From the NCBI GenBank assembly GCA_003133205.1, contig PKWK01000307.1, positions 1 through 12,773 of the forward strand: a stretch of DNA of 12,773 bases, in the 5' to 3' direction. The DNA is from Granulicella sp. Its GTDB lineage: Bacteria; Acidobacteriota; Terriglobia; Terriglobales; Acidobacteriaceae. Below the pieces are notes generated by a model. It did not search any database, was not told the origin of the DNA, and saw only the letters and a list, made by a program, of their open reading frames with translations. Position numbers and translations under genes: made by a program. Positions 6,118-12,773 of this stretch are shown here, one piece after another (within the stretch, counting starts at the first letter, position 1; every line of letters starts with the position of its first letter).

Positions 6118-8001
6118 TCAGGTGAGTCGCGAAAATCTTCGTCGCGAGTTGGGAAAGTCAACGCCCATCGCACAGAAGATGACACACCCGAATACTGCCG
6201 CCGGCAATATGGCGTTCCATTGGAAGATCGGGGTCGGTGTCACTTCGCCATTGTCGAAGCAGGTGAAGAGTGCTCCCAACACGACGCTGGCCACGGCCGC
6301 CCACTGATAGAGCCGTAATCCGGCTACTACTTTGGTTTGGGGCTCGCCGCGCCAAGCCTCTTCTGCGAATCTTCCGATGCCGTTCAGGATGAAATAGAGG
6401 CCGACTATTAGTTGGAGCGACGTGTGTTGCATCCAGAGGTTGAGTTGAATAAGCGCCACGGCGAGGTTCCACAAGATTGAGTAGACGGGTGTCGGGTGCA
6501 ACGGGACTGCGGTCCAGGAAGTGAGTCTGCAGACGCGTGAGTTTGGGTGGACATAGCGGATACCAACGGTGGCCGCGGCAGGTCTGCCGTGGCAGCACCC
6601 TTGTACCAGGCAACGAAGCCTTCCTGCGGCCTGGGCCCATGGGCCGCTCACGGAAAACACAGCGAGGAGCAGCCAGATGCTCGTGTGAAACAGGGGTGCG
6701 GCCAGAGCCCCGATTGTCCCTCCAAGTAAACCGCCGTAAAATCCGAACGGTCTCAGTAACTGAGGCGAACCTTCCACATATTGGGCCCAAAGGGCGGCGC
6801 CTGCTACGGCCACCGTCGAGGCGAAGAGAATACCGTTCCGGTGTCCCGGCCCTGCCAGGACTATGTCCATCCAGATAGCAACAAACGCGCCGAGGCCGGC
6901 ATATGCACCATGATTGATGATGCGAACCGGGCCGATTCTCCATTCCCGCCAGGAATTTGCAACTCGTTCTGCAGTTGTTCGGATCTCCTGCCATATCCAG
7001 CCAACATTCCAAGCCAAAGTGACAGTGACTACACCGCCCAGAACCCGGAACACGCCATTTGAATCAGCAAGAATGCAACCTGCCACGAGGAGGATGAGCC
7101 AACTGCGCGAGATCCAGCGAAGCGAAGGCCAGCGTTCCTCCAAAGCTCCAGCGAATAGAGCACCCCAGATGATTGAAACACTGGGGAAATAGGACCATTC
7201 GTTATTGATCGTTTGAGTCCAGTATCCAAGATGTGGCAATACGATTCGCATCGCGAGGAACACCGCGCAAGCGAACCCCATTGCCGCAAGACTATGGACC
7301 TCGATCCGCCTGACGTCCCCTTGTCTGTTGGCCACGAAAGGCGCAAGTGCGAATCCCACAAACGCACTCGTCACGATTACTTTCGAAATATTGATAAAGA
7401 AGAGGCCGTTGCTGAAAGCTAAGAGAGTGTGCGTCGGGACAAATGCTTTTCCCAGAAAGAGCACACCTGCGAACAGCACGAACCAAGGAAATATCGCAAA
7501 CGTATAGCAGGCGAAGATATCGGAGACGGAGGAGGGCGAAGGGCTGTCTGCCGGCAACAGGCCTCGTGGAATGGACCCAAATCGCCCTCGAAGATCATGG
7601 CGTTCGTATCCAATGACAAGCGCTGCACAGCCCAGCATCGCGATGGGGGAGATGAGCCACAGTCCACTCGCCGAGCCTGCGCTGATCGAAGTGCCTAGAC
7701 AGAGTATGCAGAACCCGGTGTAGATCGGATGTGGAAGCAGACGATAGACGCCACGATCGACGTACCGAGGAGGTGGATGCGCGTTCATCGGAAGGCCGCC
7801 GCCATAAATCCAGAGATCTCTCATCCCGGAAAGCAGGAGCAGCGCCCCCAAGATTGCGAGAGTAAGACCGAGGGGGAGAGAAGCAATAGCCGGTAGATGA
7901 ACAATCTTTGCGGTTGCACTCGCCCAAGCGATAAGAGCAAGAGGCAGGAGCAATACGAATGTCGCGCTGTAAAGTACCTTGCCAGTCGGGGTTAAGGCCA
8001 C
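6118..8001 (-). CDS. Membrane fusion: ICMT-like methyltransferase, dead PAP2-like domain, Lgt-like domain
   Basis: This 627-residue polytopic membrane protein starts at a GTG (8001) with GAGGTGG at 8006-8012; a frame open from 8082 would overlap the upstream gene by 91 nt. Residues about 1-140 resemble isoprenylcysteine carboxyl methyltransferases: VDRGVYRLLPHPIYTGF (about 81-97) and ERHDLRGRFG. Residues about 200-330 match PAP2 proteins (FPSVSIIWGALFA at about 272), but the catalytic His, His and Asp are Ser276, Asn315 and Arg319. Residues about 415-590 resemble prolipoprotein diacylglyceryl transferase: GFYGGLLGG, GRLRCLVQGCCHGRP (460-474), PLHPTPVYS and LNGIGRFAEEAWRGE. The Lgt His of HGG is Tyr here. 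A true lgt should lie elsewhere in the genome; this protein may move or methylate a lipid or isoprenoid. Its start overlaps the lipocalin-like gene by 10 nt, indicating coupled translation. The product of the full chain is unknown. Confidence 0.78.
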   Translation of the reverse strand: MALTPTGKVLYSATFVLLLPLALIAWASATAKIVHLPAIASLPLGLTLAILGALLLLSGMRDLWIYGGGLPMNAHPPPRYVDRGVYRLLPHPIYTGFCILCLGTSISAGSASGLWLISPIAMLGCAALVIGYERHDLRGRFGSIPRGLLPADSPSPSSVSDIFACYTFAIFPWFVLFAGVLFLGKAFVPTHTLLAFSNGLFFINISKVIVTSAFVGFALAPFVANRQGDVRRIEVHSLAAMGFACAVFLAMRIVLPHLGYWTQTINNEWSYFPSVSIIWGALFAGALEERWPSLRWISRSWLILLVAGCILADSNGVFRVLGGVVTVTLAWNVGWIWQEIRTTAERVANSWREWRIGPVRIINHGAYAGLGAFVAIWMDIVLAGPGHRNGILFASTVAVAGAALWAQYVEGSPQLLRPFGFYGGLLGGTIGALAAPLFHTSIWLLLAVFSVSGPWAQAAGRLRCLVQGCCHGRPAAATVGIRYVHPNSRVCRLTSWTAVPLHPTPVYSILWNLAVALIQLNLWMQHTSLQLIVGLYFILNGIGRFAEEAWRGEPQTKVVAGLRLYQWAAVASVVLGALFTCFDNGEVTPTPIFQWNAILPAAVFGCVIFCAMGVDFPNSRRRFSRLT

Positions 8002-8012
8002 TCGACCACCTC
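7992..8012 (-). promoter_or_regulatory. Translational-coupling overlap with SD choosing a GTG start
   Basis: GAGGTGG (8006-8012) inside the last codons of the lipocalin-like gene lies four bases before the GTG at 8001. The stop TAA of the upstream gene is at 7994-7992. The Shine-Dalgarno site and the 10-nt overlap favour this GTG over the ATG at 8082. Confidence 0.6.
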
Positions 8013-8780
8013 GTGAATCGCCATGCCGATTGAGTCGGGGTATCCAGGCCGCTGGAGCACCGCCCGACTCAGCCACTTGCACTCTCTCATATTGAGAACG
8101 GAGTCCGGAAACACTCGATCCAGGTGGGGAATAACAGAGAGTGCGGTTGAGCCGAGCAGACCATCTCGCAGCACAAAGGCGGCGTCGAGCCGCAGAACGC
8201 CCTCCTGATCCTTCAGGACTATCTCGCTATCACTTATCTCTGTCGCGGTTACGACCGTTCCATTGAGGTAGACGACTCTTTTGGTATACGGGCCGCTCCA
8301 GTCAATCCAGACGAGCGCGTCAGTTTCGTTAACAAAACGCCCCCAACGCAGCCTGCGAATAGGCAGCTTCCAGGGGGCTAGCGATAGACGTAGATGCTCG
8401 ACGTAGCCCCAACCCCGCAGCGTGGGTTCGGAGCCCACGCGAACGACTGCGGATGCGCGAGGGGCAATGCAGTTCCATTCGAGAGAACCCGATTCCGATT
8501 GAAACAGAAGGTTGCTATAACTGGGGCCGAGATCTTGCCAGGTTCCAGCTACGAGCCAGTCTGGCGACTGCCACGAGATCTGATCTCCCTGAAGCACAGG
8601 CGCCGGGCGCTTGCGCAACGAATAGAGAACGCGTGTCGGAGAGCCCGCTCCATGTATCAGCAGACTTGAGTAATGAACGGTAATGGCCAGCCAACGCAGC
8701 TCTGCGTGGTAGACGATAGCCGCATCGCCCTCAGCAGTAACGCAGTCCGCGTACCATTTAGAGAGCTCAAATGCGGGCAT
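7992..8780 (-). CDS. Soluble beta-rich protein, possibly CrtC/tocopherol-cyclase-like lipocalin fold
   Basis: The 262-residue protein has no signal peptide or membrane segment. The start is the ATG at 8780, with AAGGAG at 8785-8790; a TTG at 8807 is a weaker alternative. Alternating hydrophobic strands and many Trp residues suggest a beta-barrel. Fragments such as FELSKWYADCVTAEGDAAI at the N-terminus, GWGYVEHLRLSLAPW and KLPIRRLRWGRF (middle), and ALVWIDWSGP recall the two-lobed lipocalin-like family that includes hydroxyneurosporene synthase CrtC, AttH and, more distantly, tocopherol cyclase. Those enzymes hydrate or cyclise isoprenoid chains. I recognise the pattern but not a specific family, so the function is a guess supported mainly by the UbiA prenyltransferase gene 37 nt upstream. 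The 3' end overlaps the fusion gene by 10 nt, so both products are probably made together. An unrelated hypothetical protein is possible. Confidence 0.7.
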   Translation of the reverse strand: MPAFELSKWYADCVTAEGDAAIVYHAELRWLAITVHYSSLLIHGAGSPTRVLYSLRKRPAPVLQGDQISWQSPDWLVAGTWQDLGPSYSNLLFQSESGSLEWNCIAPRASAVVRVGSEPTLRGWGYVEHLRLSLAPWKLPIRRLRWGRFVNETDALVWIDWSGPYTKRVVYLNGTVVTATEISDSEIVLKDQEGVLRLDAAFVLRDGLLGSTALSVIPHLDRVFPDSVLNMRECKWLSRAVLQRPGYPDSIGMAIHEVVEWP

Positions 8781-8817
8781 TGCGCTCCTTGCATTACTAG
8801 GGGCCAACAGCTATCAG

Positions 8818-9744
8818 CTAACCGCACGCGATGGCAAAGGCCGCTGCCAGCATGGGAAGGCGAGATAGCTCTATGCGCCTGGTGTCGTTCAGTTTAGGCC
8901 AACTGAATACACCTAAGAGAGAGAACAAGGCGACAAGAAACATCACCTTCCCGGCCCAGCCTGTAGCAGCGATAACTCCAACCCCAAGGGACAGAGCCAT
9001 GATGTACGTCCCGATTCGTCTTGCACGAGCATCACCCAAGGCGACAGCGATGGTCAACATGCCGGCTCTGAGATCACCCTCCACTTCGTTCGCATCCATA
9101 AGGGCCTCCCTTCCTGCAACGAAGAGGGCTAGCGTCACATAAGATGGCCAGGCATATCGAGCGCGGCTGACAAACGAGCCATAGTACAAGGGCGCAGCGC
9201 ATAGTACAGCGACGTACAAACCCTTCATGAGAGGAAATTTGTGAGCGAAAGGAGTGTAGAGAATCAGAGCGACCGCAACCATTACCAATACTTGCCCGCC
9301 TGATCCAACCAGGAACGAGACAGTGCAGGTGGTGACAAGCAGGACTAACGCAAACAGCATTGCTACTTTTCGAGACAAGATACCGCTGGCGATCGGTCGC
9401 TTCACATTCGCTGCTGCATCCTTGTGGTAGTCCAGAATGTCATTGAAGACAAAGCCAAAGGAAGTGAGAGTAAACATTGCGAGTCCGACGAGTATGGCGG
9501 ACCCCGAGAAGCCGGAATGCATCAGAAATACCGCACTCGACATCGTTCCTGCCACGAGAGAGGACATTGGCCGCATCGGTGCGAACATGGCCGGTAGTAG
9601 CACACATACCGCGCTCGTCGATCTCATAGCCGCGTGGCGAACATCCATGCGCGAATTGTAGAGCCAATCCGCAAATACTCGGCAATTATTTCTTCTCAAC
9701 TTCTGAGTCGACTGCTGCTTAAAGCAGAACCGCGCGCCTAGCAT
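8818..9744 (-). CDS. UbiA-family prenyltransferase
   Basis: The 308-residue integral membrane protein carries both aspartate-rich motifs of the UbiA superfamily. The first is FNDILDYHKDAAANVKRPIA (Asp102, Asp105, Asp109, then K-R-P); the second is MDANEVEGDLRAG (Asp217 to Asp224). These bind Mg2+ and the prenyl diphosphate. APMRPMSSLVAGT at about 55-67 is the usual N-terminal motif before the first helix; about eight to nine hydrophobic helices follow. Members attach prenyl chains to quinone precursors, chlorophyllide, haem, glycerol phosphate or carotenoids. The acceptor cannot be assigned; I see no specific similarity proving quinone synthesis. The chosen ATG (9744) follows TGAGGAGGAGA directly and lies 20 nt after the DUF885 stop. 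It gives an unusual N-terminal extension of about 50 residues; ATG 9648 is an alternative without a ribosome binding site. The downstream partners suggest modification of the prenylated product. Confidence 0.88.
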   Translation of the reverse strand: MLGARFCFKQQSTQKLRRNNCRVFADWLYNSRMDVRHAAMRSTSAVCVLLPAMFAPMRPMSSLVAGTMSSAVFLMHSGFSGSAILVGLAMFTLTSFGFVFNDILDYHKDAAANVKRPIASGILSRKVAMLFALVLLVTTCTVSFLVGSGGQVLVMVAVALILYTPFAHKFPLMKGLYVAVLCAAPLYYGSFVSRARYAWPSYVTLALFVAGREALMDANEVEGDLRAGMLTIAVALGDARARRIGTYIMALSLGVGVIAATGWAGKVMFLVALFSLLGVFSWPKLNDTRRIELSRLPMLAAAFAIACG

Positions 9745-9764
9745 TCTCCTCCTCAGCGGGTCAC

Positions 9765-11459
9765 CTACTTCGATCCACCTAGCTTGCTCACTTCATCGTC
9801 CATGCCCAGATACTCCCACCGTTGCAGAGCGATCGGCACGTTGCCGTTCAGCCACACGGAATCATGAAACGTTCGCACGCTGAACTTCTCGCCCTGCTTC
9901 AGTCGCGCATCCTCCATCATCTGCATGATCTGCAGTTTTCCGGTCTGGTATGCGATCTTCTGCCCCGGTAACTCACCCATCTCAACAACCTCGGTCCGCG
10001 CATCCGCCTCGTCCATTGGCACATTATGCTGGAGAAAATCGACCGCCTGCTCCGGCGTGATCACTCCAAGCGCGACCTTCACATCCACGATCACGCGCAG
10101 CGCCCGCAATCGCATCTGGTTGTAAACGATCTCCCGGGTATGCGGGCTGTCATCGTACAGCCCCGATTGCAGCATCATTTCTTCCGCGTAGAATCCGATG
10201 CCCTCGTTCGCCCCCGAGTCGTAGTAATGCCGGCGTATCGGATCCGGATTCTTCCACGACGCGCAAAGCTGCCCATAGTGGCCAACCGTGCCCTCATGAA
10301 CAATCTGTATCCGCGGGTCCTTGGCATCCGCGACCCAGAAATAGCCTGCGCTTGGCGAGGGCCGAGCCACGTACCGTATCCCGTTTTGATCAAGTCGCGA
10401 GGGCGACGTGAAGTCATCCATCTCAATAAAATCCCAAAGCGCCGCGAGGTACGGCGGCTGCGGCCGAAGCGTGAAGTGTTGCAGCCCAGTTGGCAAAGTC
10501 AGAATTCCCCTGCGCTCCAGGAATTCACGCACTCCCGCCTCCGCCTTCTGATTGCGCGCGATGAACTCCTCCACAGTCGGCGCCATCACCAGGGGCGGCA
10601 CGGAGCGGTTCCGATTTGCTTCGAGCCCTTCGAATGCTACTGCGCGTCGCCATTCCTGCTCGGCCCGTGCCACCAACTCTTCCGGGGTGTACGGCATAAG
10701 GGCCACGTTGCGCAGGAACCACGTATAGTTCTCGCGTCCGATCGCCGACTGCGCAGGCAACGTCGGCAGAACCTTCTGCAGCCATGCGCTGTATGCCTCC
10801 AGAGATGTCGCAGCCCGTTCCGCTGACGCCCTCCACTCCGCAACGCCAATCGTCGTCTGCGGCGCCAGCGTCGTCGCCATCTGTTGCAGTCTCGGCCGAA
10901 TACCGGCCAGCACATCAATCGCCATCTTCGCGAACGGCGCCGGCGGCGACACAAGGTTTTTCTGCGCCTGCTCCAGGATCTCCGGAACATTGTTCAATCG
11001 CGCCATGATCTCCCTGCTCCGCGTCTCGTCATACGGACCCGGTACGGTCAAAGCCTCCGCCACAGACGTCAACGTCTGCTCTATATAGAAATTCGGGTCG
11101 CGCTGCCATCGCTTGAGAATGTCCAACTCCCAATGCACACGCGCCAGCGCCGACCCCATCAACCGATGGTCCACCTGTTGCGGGACCGGAGCACTCTGGT
11201 CGTTCAGTTTCTTCCAGCGCTCATCGAATGTCGCCACGTCCTTGCGCTGTTTCTCCACGCTCGCAGCCGACCAGTCGCGGACCACTCCTGCGGGACGCTC
11301 CATGCGCGGCACGTCATCGCCCGTGTACTGCCCATATCGTGCTCGCCATACCCAGAAATCGGATGCTAGCTTTTCATCGGAATCCGCCGGGCGCTGCGAG
11401 AATCCAGGCGCAGCCAAAACCACGCACAAAGCAATTAAGGTCAGACATTGTTTCAACAT
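9765..11459 (-). CDS. Exported DUF885 protein, putative zinc metallohydrolase
   Basis: The 564-residue product begins MLKQCLTLIALCVVLAAPGFSQ, a Sec signal peptide. This start has GAGG at 11466-11469, six bases away; the ATGs at 11471 and 11465 are in frame but lack good spacing. Residues about 30-560 match DUF885, a mostly alpha-helical family related to M32-like metallopeptidases. The putative zinc site is IVHEGTVGHYGQL, with His388, Glu389 and His394 (an HExxxGH arrangement), followed by the third ligand Glu419 in ANEGIGFYAEEM. MGELPGQKIAYQTGK near the C-terminus is also typical. The family consensus at the zinc motif is close to HExxPGHH; here Val replaces Pro and Tyr the last His. It probably acts as a periplasmic peptidase or amidase; the substrate is unknown. 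It lies 75 nt after the YCII gene and 20 nt before the UbiA gene. Confidence 0.88.
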   Translation of the reverse strand: MLKQCLTLIALCVVLAAPGFSQRPADSDEKLASDFWVWRARYGQYTGDDVPRMERPAGVVRDWSAASVEKQRKDVATFDERWKKLNDQSAPVPQQVDHRLMGSALARVHWELDILKRWQRDPNFYIEQTLTSVAEALTVPGPYDETRSREIMARLNNVPEILEQAQKNLVSPPAPFAKMAIDVLAGIRPRLQQMATTLAPQTTIGVAEWRASAERAATSLEAYSAWLQKVLPTLPAQSAIGRENYTWFLRNVALMPYTPEELVARAEQEWRRAVAFEGLEANRNRSVPPLVMAPTVEEFIARNQKAEAGVREFLERRGILTLPTGLQHFTLRPQPPYLAALWDFIEMDDFTSPSRLDQNGIRYVARPSPSAGYFWVADAKDPRIQIVHEGTVGHYGQLCASWKNPDPIRRHYYDSGANEGIGFYAEEMMLQSGLYDDSPHTREIVYNQMRLRALRVIVDVKVALGVITPEQAVDFLQHNVPMDEADARTEVVEMGELPGQKIAYQTGKLQIMQMMEDARLKQGEKFSVRTFHDSVWLNGNVPIALQRWEYLGMDDEVSKLGGSK

Positions 11460-11534
11460 ATTCATCCTCATGGATGTTGCAGATGATTCCGCCCTACTTG
11501 ATGTCCTTCTTCAGCCTCAGACGGAACAACATAC

Positions 11535-11936
11535 TTATTTCTTCATGAGGAAGAGCCGCATCGGCGATAGCTCAACTTTGTTGAGCCCCGCCTTGACTGA
11601 GGGATCGTTCATCGCGAGCGTACGCGCTTCCTCCTCGGTCGCGGTCTCGAGCACCGCCATGCCGAACGCACCCTTCGGATCAAGCACCGGCCCGATGATT
11701 AGCACGCCGCCTTTCGCGAACTGGGCCTTCCAGTAGTCCGCATGCTCCTGCATCAGTTTCGCCTCGTCCGGAGTCATGTCGTTTGCGAAGGTCGGACGCG
11801 GAGGAACCAGCTTCAGGAAGAAGCAAAGCTTTGGGGCAGGAGTCGCTGCCGGCGTGGCAGCGGAGTCTTGCGCCCGAGACATTGGCGCGAAAATGAGCGC
11901 CGTGATCGCGATCAGGATGCAGAAGAGTCTTTTCAT
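11535..11936 (-). CDS. Exported YCII-domain protein
   Basis: The 133-residue product starts at ATG 11936, which has GGAG at 11945-11948 and opens a clear signal peptide (MKRLFCILIAITALIFAPMSRAQ); a longer frame from 12017 would bury that signal and is rejected. After an Ala/Pro-rich linker, residues about 37-133 match the YCII ferredoxin-like fold: EHADYWKAQFAKGG with the conserved His, IIGPVLDPKGAFGMAV, EEEARTLAMNDPS with the conserved Asp-Pro, and VELSPMRLFLM. YCII domains are usually cytoplasmic or fused to other enzymes, with a His-Asp pair proposed as catalytic and dimerisation common. An exported version is less usual. The gene lies 84 nt after korB and 75 nt before the DUF885 gene. Its substrate is unknown. 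Confidence 0.85.
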   Translation of the reverse strand: MKRLFCILIAITALIFAPMSRAQDSAATPAATPAPKLCFFLKLVPPRPTFANDMTPDEAKLMQEHADYWKAQFAKGGVLIIGPVLDPKGAFGMAVLETATEEEARTLAMNDPSVKAGLNKVELSPMRLFLMKK

Positions 11937-11989
11937 ACCAGGCACTCCAATCCCCTGCATGGGTGCGGTTGGGTAGCGCAGGCCATCCA

Positions 11990-12007
11990 CCCCGCAGGAT
12001 AGCGGGG
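11990..12007 (-). terminator. GC-rich hairpin after korB, not a full intrinsic terminator
   Basis: CCCCGC and GCGGGG form a perfect six-base-pair stem with a six-base loop, starting 13 bases past the korB stop. No T-run follows on the minus strand, so it is not a classical intrinsic terminator. It might slow polymerase or protect the 3' end of the transcript. Confidence 0.3.
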
Positions 12008-12020
12008 AGATTGCCAAGCT

Positions 12021-12773
12021 TTACATCAACTCTTCGACAAACTTCTTCGCGACGTCGGGCGCGATGTGCAGGTCGCGCTTGATCAGCGGTCCCAGATCGA
12101 GTACCGGTTCCGTCTCTTCCAGCGAGGGCAGATCTGTGCGCTCGTAGAACTTGCCGATGGGAATAATCTCGCCCCACACGGTCGCGCGTTCCATGGCACC
12201 GACCCAGTTCGTTGCGTCGTATTCAGCATCCTCTTCGAGCTTCTCCACTCGCGGACGGAACCACTGGAACGTATTGTCGTGGTTGTACGTGACGCACGGG
12301 CTGAAGATGTCGAGGAATGAGAAGCCCTTGTGTTGAATGGCCTGCTTGATCAGCTCGGTCAGGTGTTTCTGCTCGCCGCTGAAGCCGCGCCCGACGAACG
12401 TGGCGCCCGCCGCGAGGGCCAGCGTGACTGGATTGACCGGAGTGTCCATGTTGCCGTAGGGATTACTCTTGGTCTTCATGCCGATGCGGCTGGTGGGCGA
12501 AGTCTGCCCCGTAGTGAGGCCGTAGACCTGGTTGTCCAGTACGAAGTAGTTCAGGTTGATGTTGCGGCGCATGGCGTGGACAAAGTGGCCTACGCCGATG
12601 CCGAAGCCGTCGCCGTCGCCACCTGTCACCAGCACAGTGAGGTCGTGGTTGGCCATCTTGAGGCCGCTGGCCACCGGAATCGAACGGCCATGCAGCGTGT
12701 GCATGCCGTACGTATTGATGAAGCCGGGAAAGTTGGACGAGCAGCCGATGCCGCTGACCGTGGCCACCTGGTG
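12021..12773 (-). CDS. korB: 2-oxoacid:ferredoxin oxidoreductase, beta subunit (3' part)
   Basis: Only the last 250 codons are in the window; the frame stays open to the edge, and the N-terminus, where the CxxC iron-sulphur ligands usually sit, lies outside. The thiamine-diphosphate motif is complete: GGDGDGFGIGVGHFVHAMRR, continuing to the conserved Asn in LDNQVYGLTTGQTSPTS. SGIGCSS and FSPCVTYN provide the other cysteines that bind the 4Fe-4S cluster in this family. The sequence type fits KorB, which with KorA converts 2-oxoglutarate and CoA to succinyl-CoA, reducing ferredoxin, in the cytoplasm as part of central carbon metabolism; a related 2-oxoacid oxidoreductase cannot be excluded. The korA gene is expected just outside the right edge. 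The internal GTG at 12767 is not the real start, because such proteins are longer and the frame continues upstream. Confidence 0.92.
   Translation of the reverse strand, partial: HQVATVSGIGCSSNFPGFINTYGMHTLHGRSIPVASGLKMANHDLTVLVTGGDGDGFGIGVGHFVHAMRRNINLNYFVLDNQVYGLTTGQTSPTSRIGMKTKSNPYGNMDTPVNPVTLALAAGATFVGRGFSGEQKHLTELIKQAIQHKGFSFLDIFSPCVTYNHDNTFQWFRPRVEKLEEDAEYDATNWVGAMERATVWGEIIPIGKFYERTDLPSLEETEPVLDLGPLIKRDLHIAPDVAKKFVEELM

Noticed and set aside
5732..6307. A 191-codon plus-strand frame overlapping the PAP2 gene and the end of the fusion gene
   Set aside because: Its translation lacks hydrophobic segments and motifs, whereas the frame at 5514 contains all the PAP2 motifs.
8002..8082. Longer fusion protein starting at the ATG at 8082
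   Set aside because: It would overlap the lipocalin-like gene by 91 nt with a charged, non-conserved extension, while the GTG at 8001 has a strong Shine-Dalgarno sequence.
10026..10826. A 266-codon plus-strand open frame opposite the DUF885 gene
   Set aside because: Its composition is rich in Arg, His and Pro with no domain pattern, and the opposite strand carries the conserved DUF885 zinc motif.
11113..11736. A 207-codon plus-strand open frame spanning the DUF885-YCII junction
   Set aside because: It covers parts of two real minus-strand genes, is Ser-rich, and shows no motif.
11990..12007. Intrinsic terminator after korB
   Set aside because: The stem is good but no T-run follows, so it is listed only as a hairpin with low confidence.
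1..12773. CRISPR arrays, tRNA or rRNA genes, insertion sequences and tandem repeats
   Set aside because: No regularly spaced repeats, cloverleaf, rRNA core sequence, transposase motifs or terminal inverted repeats were found by reading both strands.

Overview
The window looks like chromosomal DNA from a soil-type Acidobacteriota bacterium, possibly Bryobacterales or Solibacter-like. That is an inference from the gene families present (a DUF5107-TPR protein, an agarase-like hydrolase with a Tat leader, an exported DUF885 protein, a KorB of the type ending in GQTSPTS), from moderate to high GC, and from exported proteins with Sec or Tat leaders. No rRNA, tRNA, CRISPR array, insertion sequence or clear intrinsic terminator is visible. 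Eight of the nine gene units are on the minus strand; the split DUF5107 gene is counted once.

Read in transcription order on the minus strand, right to left: the C-terminal 250 codons of a 2-oxoacid:ferredoxin oxidoreductase beta subunit (12773-12021), an exported YCII-domain protein (11936-11535), an exported DUF885 putative metallohydrolase (11459-9765), a UbiA-family prenyltransferase (9744-8818), a soluble protein that may have a CrtC/lipocalin-like fold (8780-7992), and a large membrane protein (8001-6118). The large protein joins an isoprenylcysteine-methyltransferase-like domain, a PAP2-like domain that has lost its catalytic residues, and a prolipoprotein-diacylglyceryl-transferase-like domain. 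Short gaps, overlaps and good Shine-Dalgarno sequences suggest that the stretch from DUF885 to the fusion is co-transcribed.

The only plus-strand gene is a small PAP2-family membrane phosphatase/phosphotransferase (5514-6116). It converges on the fusion gene with a single base between the two stop codons. Its catalytic region aligns without gaps to the dead PAP2-like domain of the fusion. The UbiA, lipocalin-like, fusion and PAP2 genes together look like an undescribed isoprenoid or lipid modification locus and are the most interesting part of the window.

To the left, running leftward from a 258-bp spacer, is a two-gene carbohydrate operon: a Tat-exported clan GH-A hydrolase related to agarases (5255-3450) and a DUF5107-TPR protein. 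The DUF5107 gene is broken by an apparent single-base deletion near position 1127 into an N-terminal part (3423-1120) and a C-terminal TPR part (1129-11). Base counts cannot tell whether the break is real, a sequencing error or a case of coupled translation.
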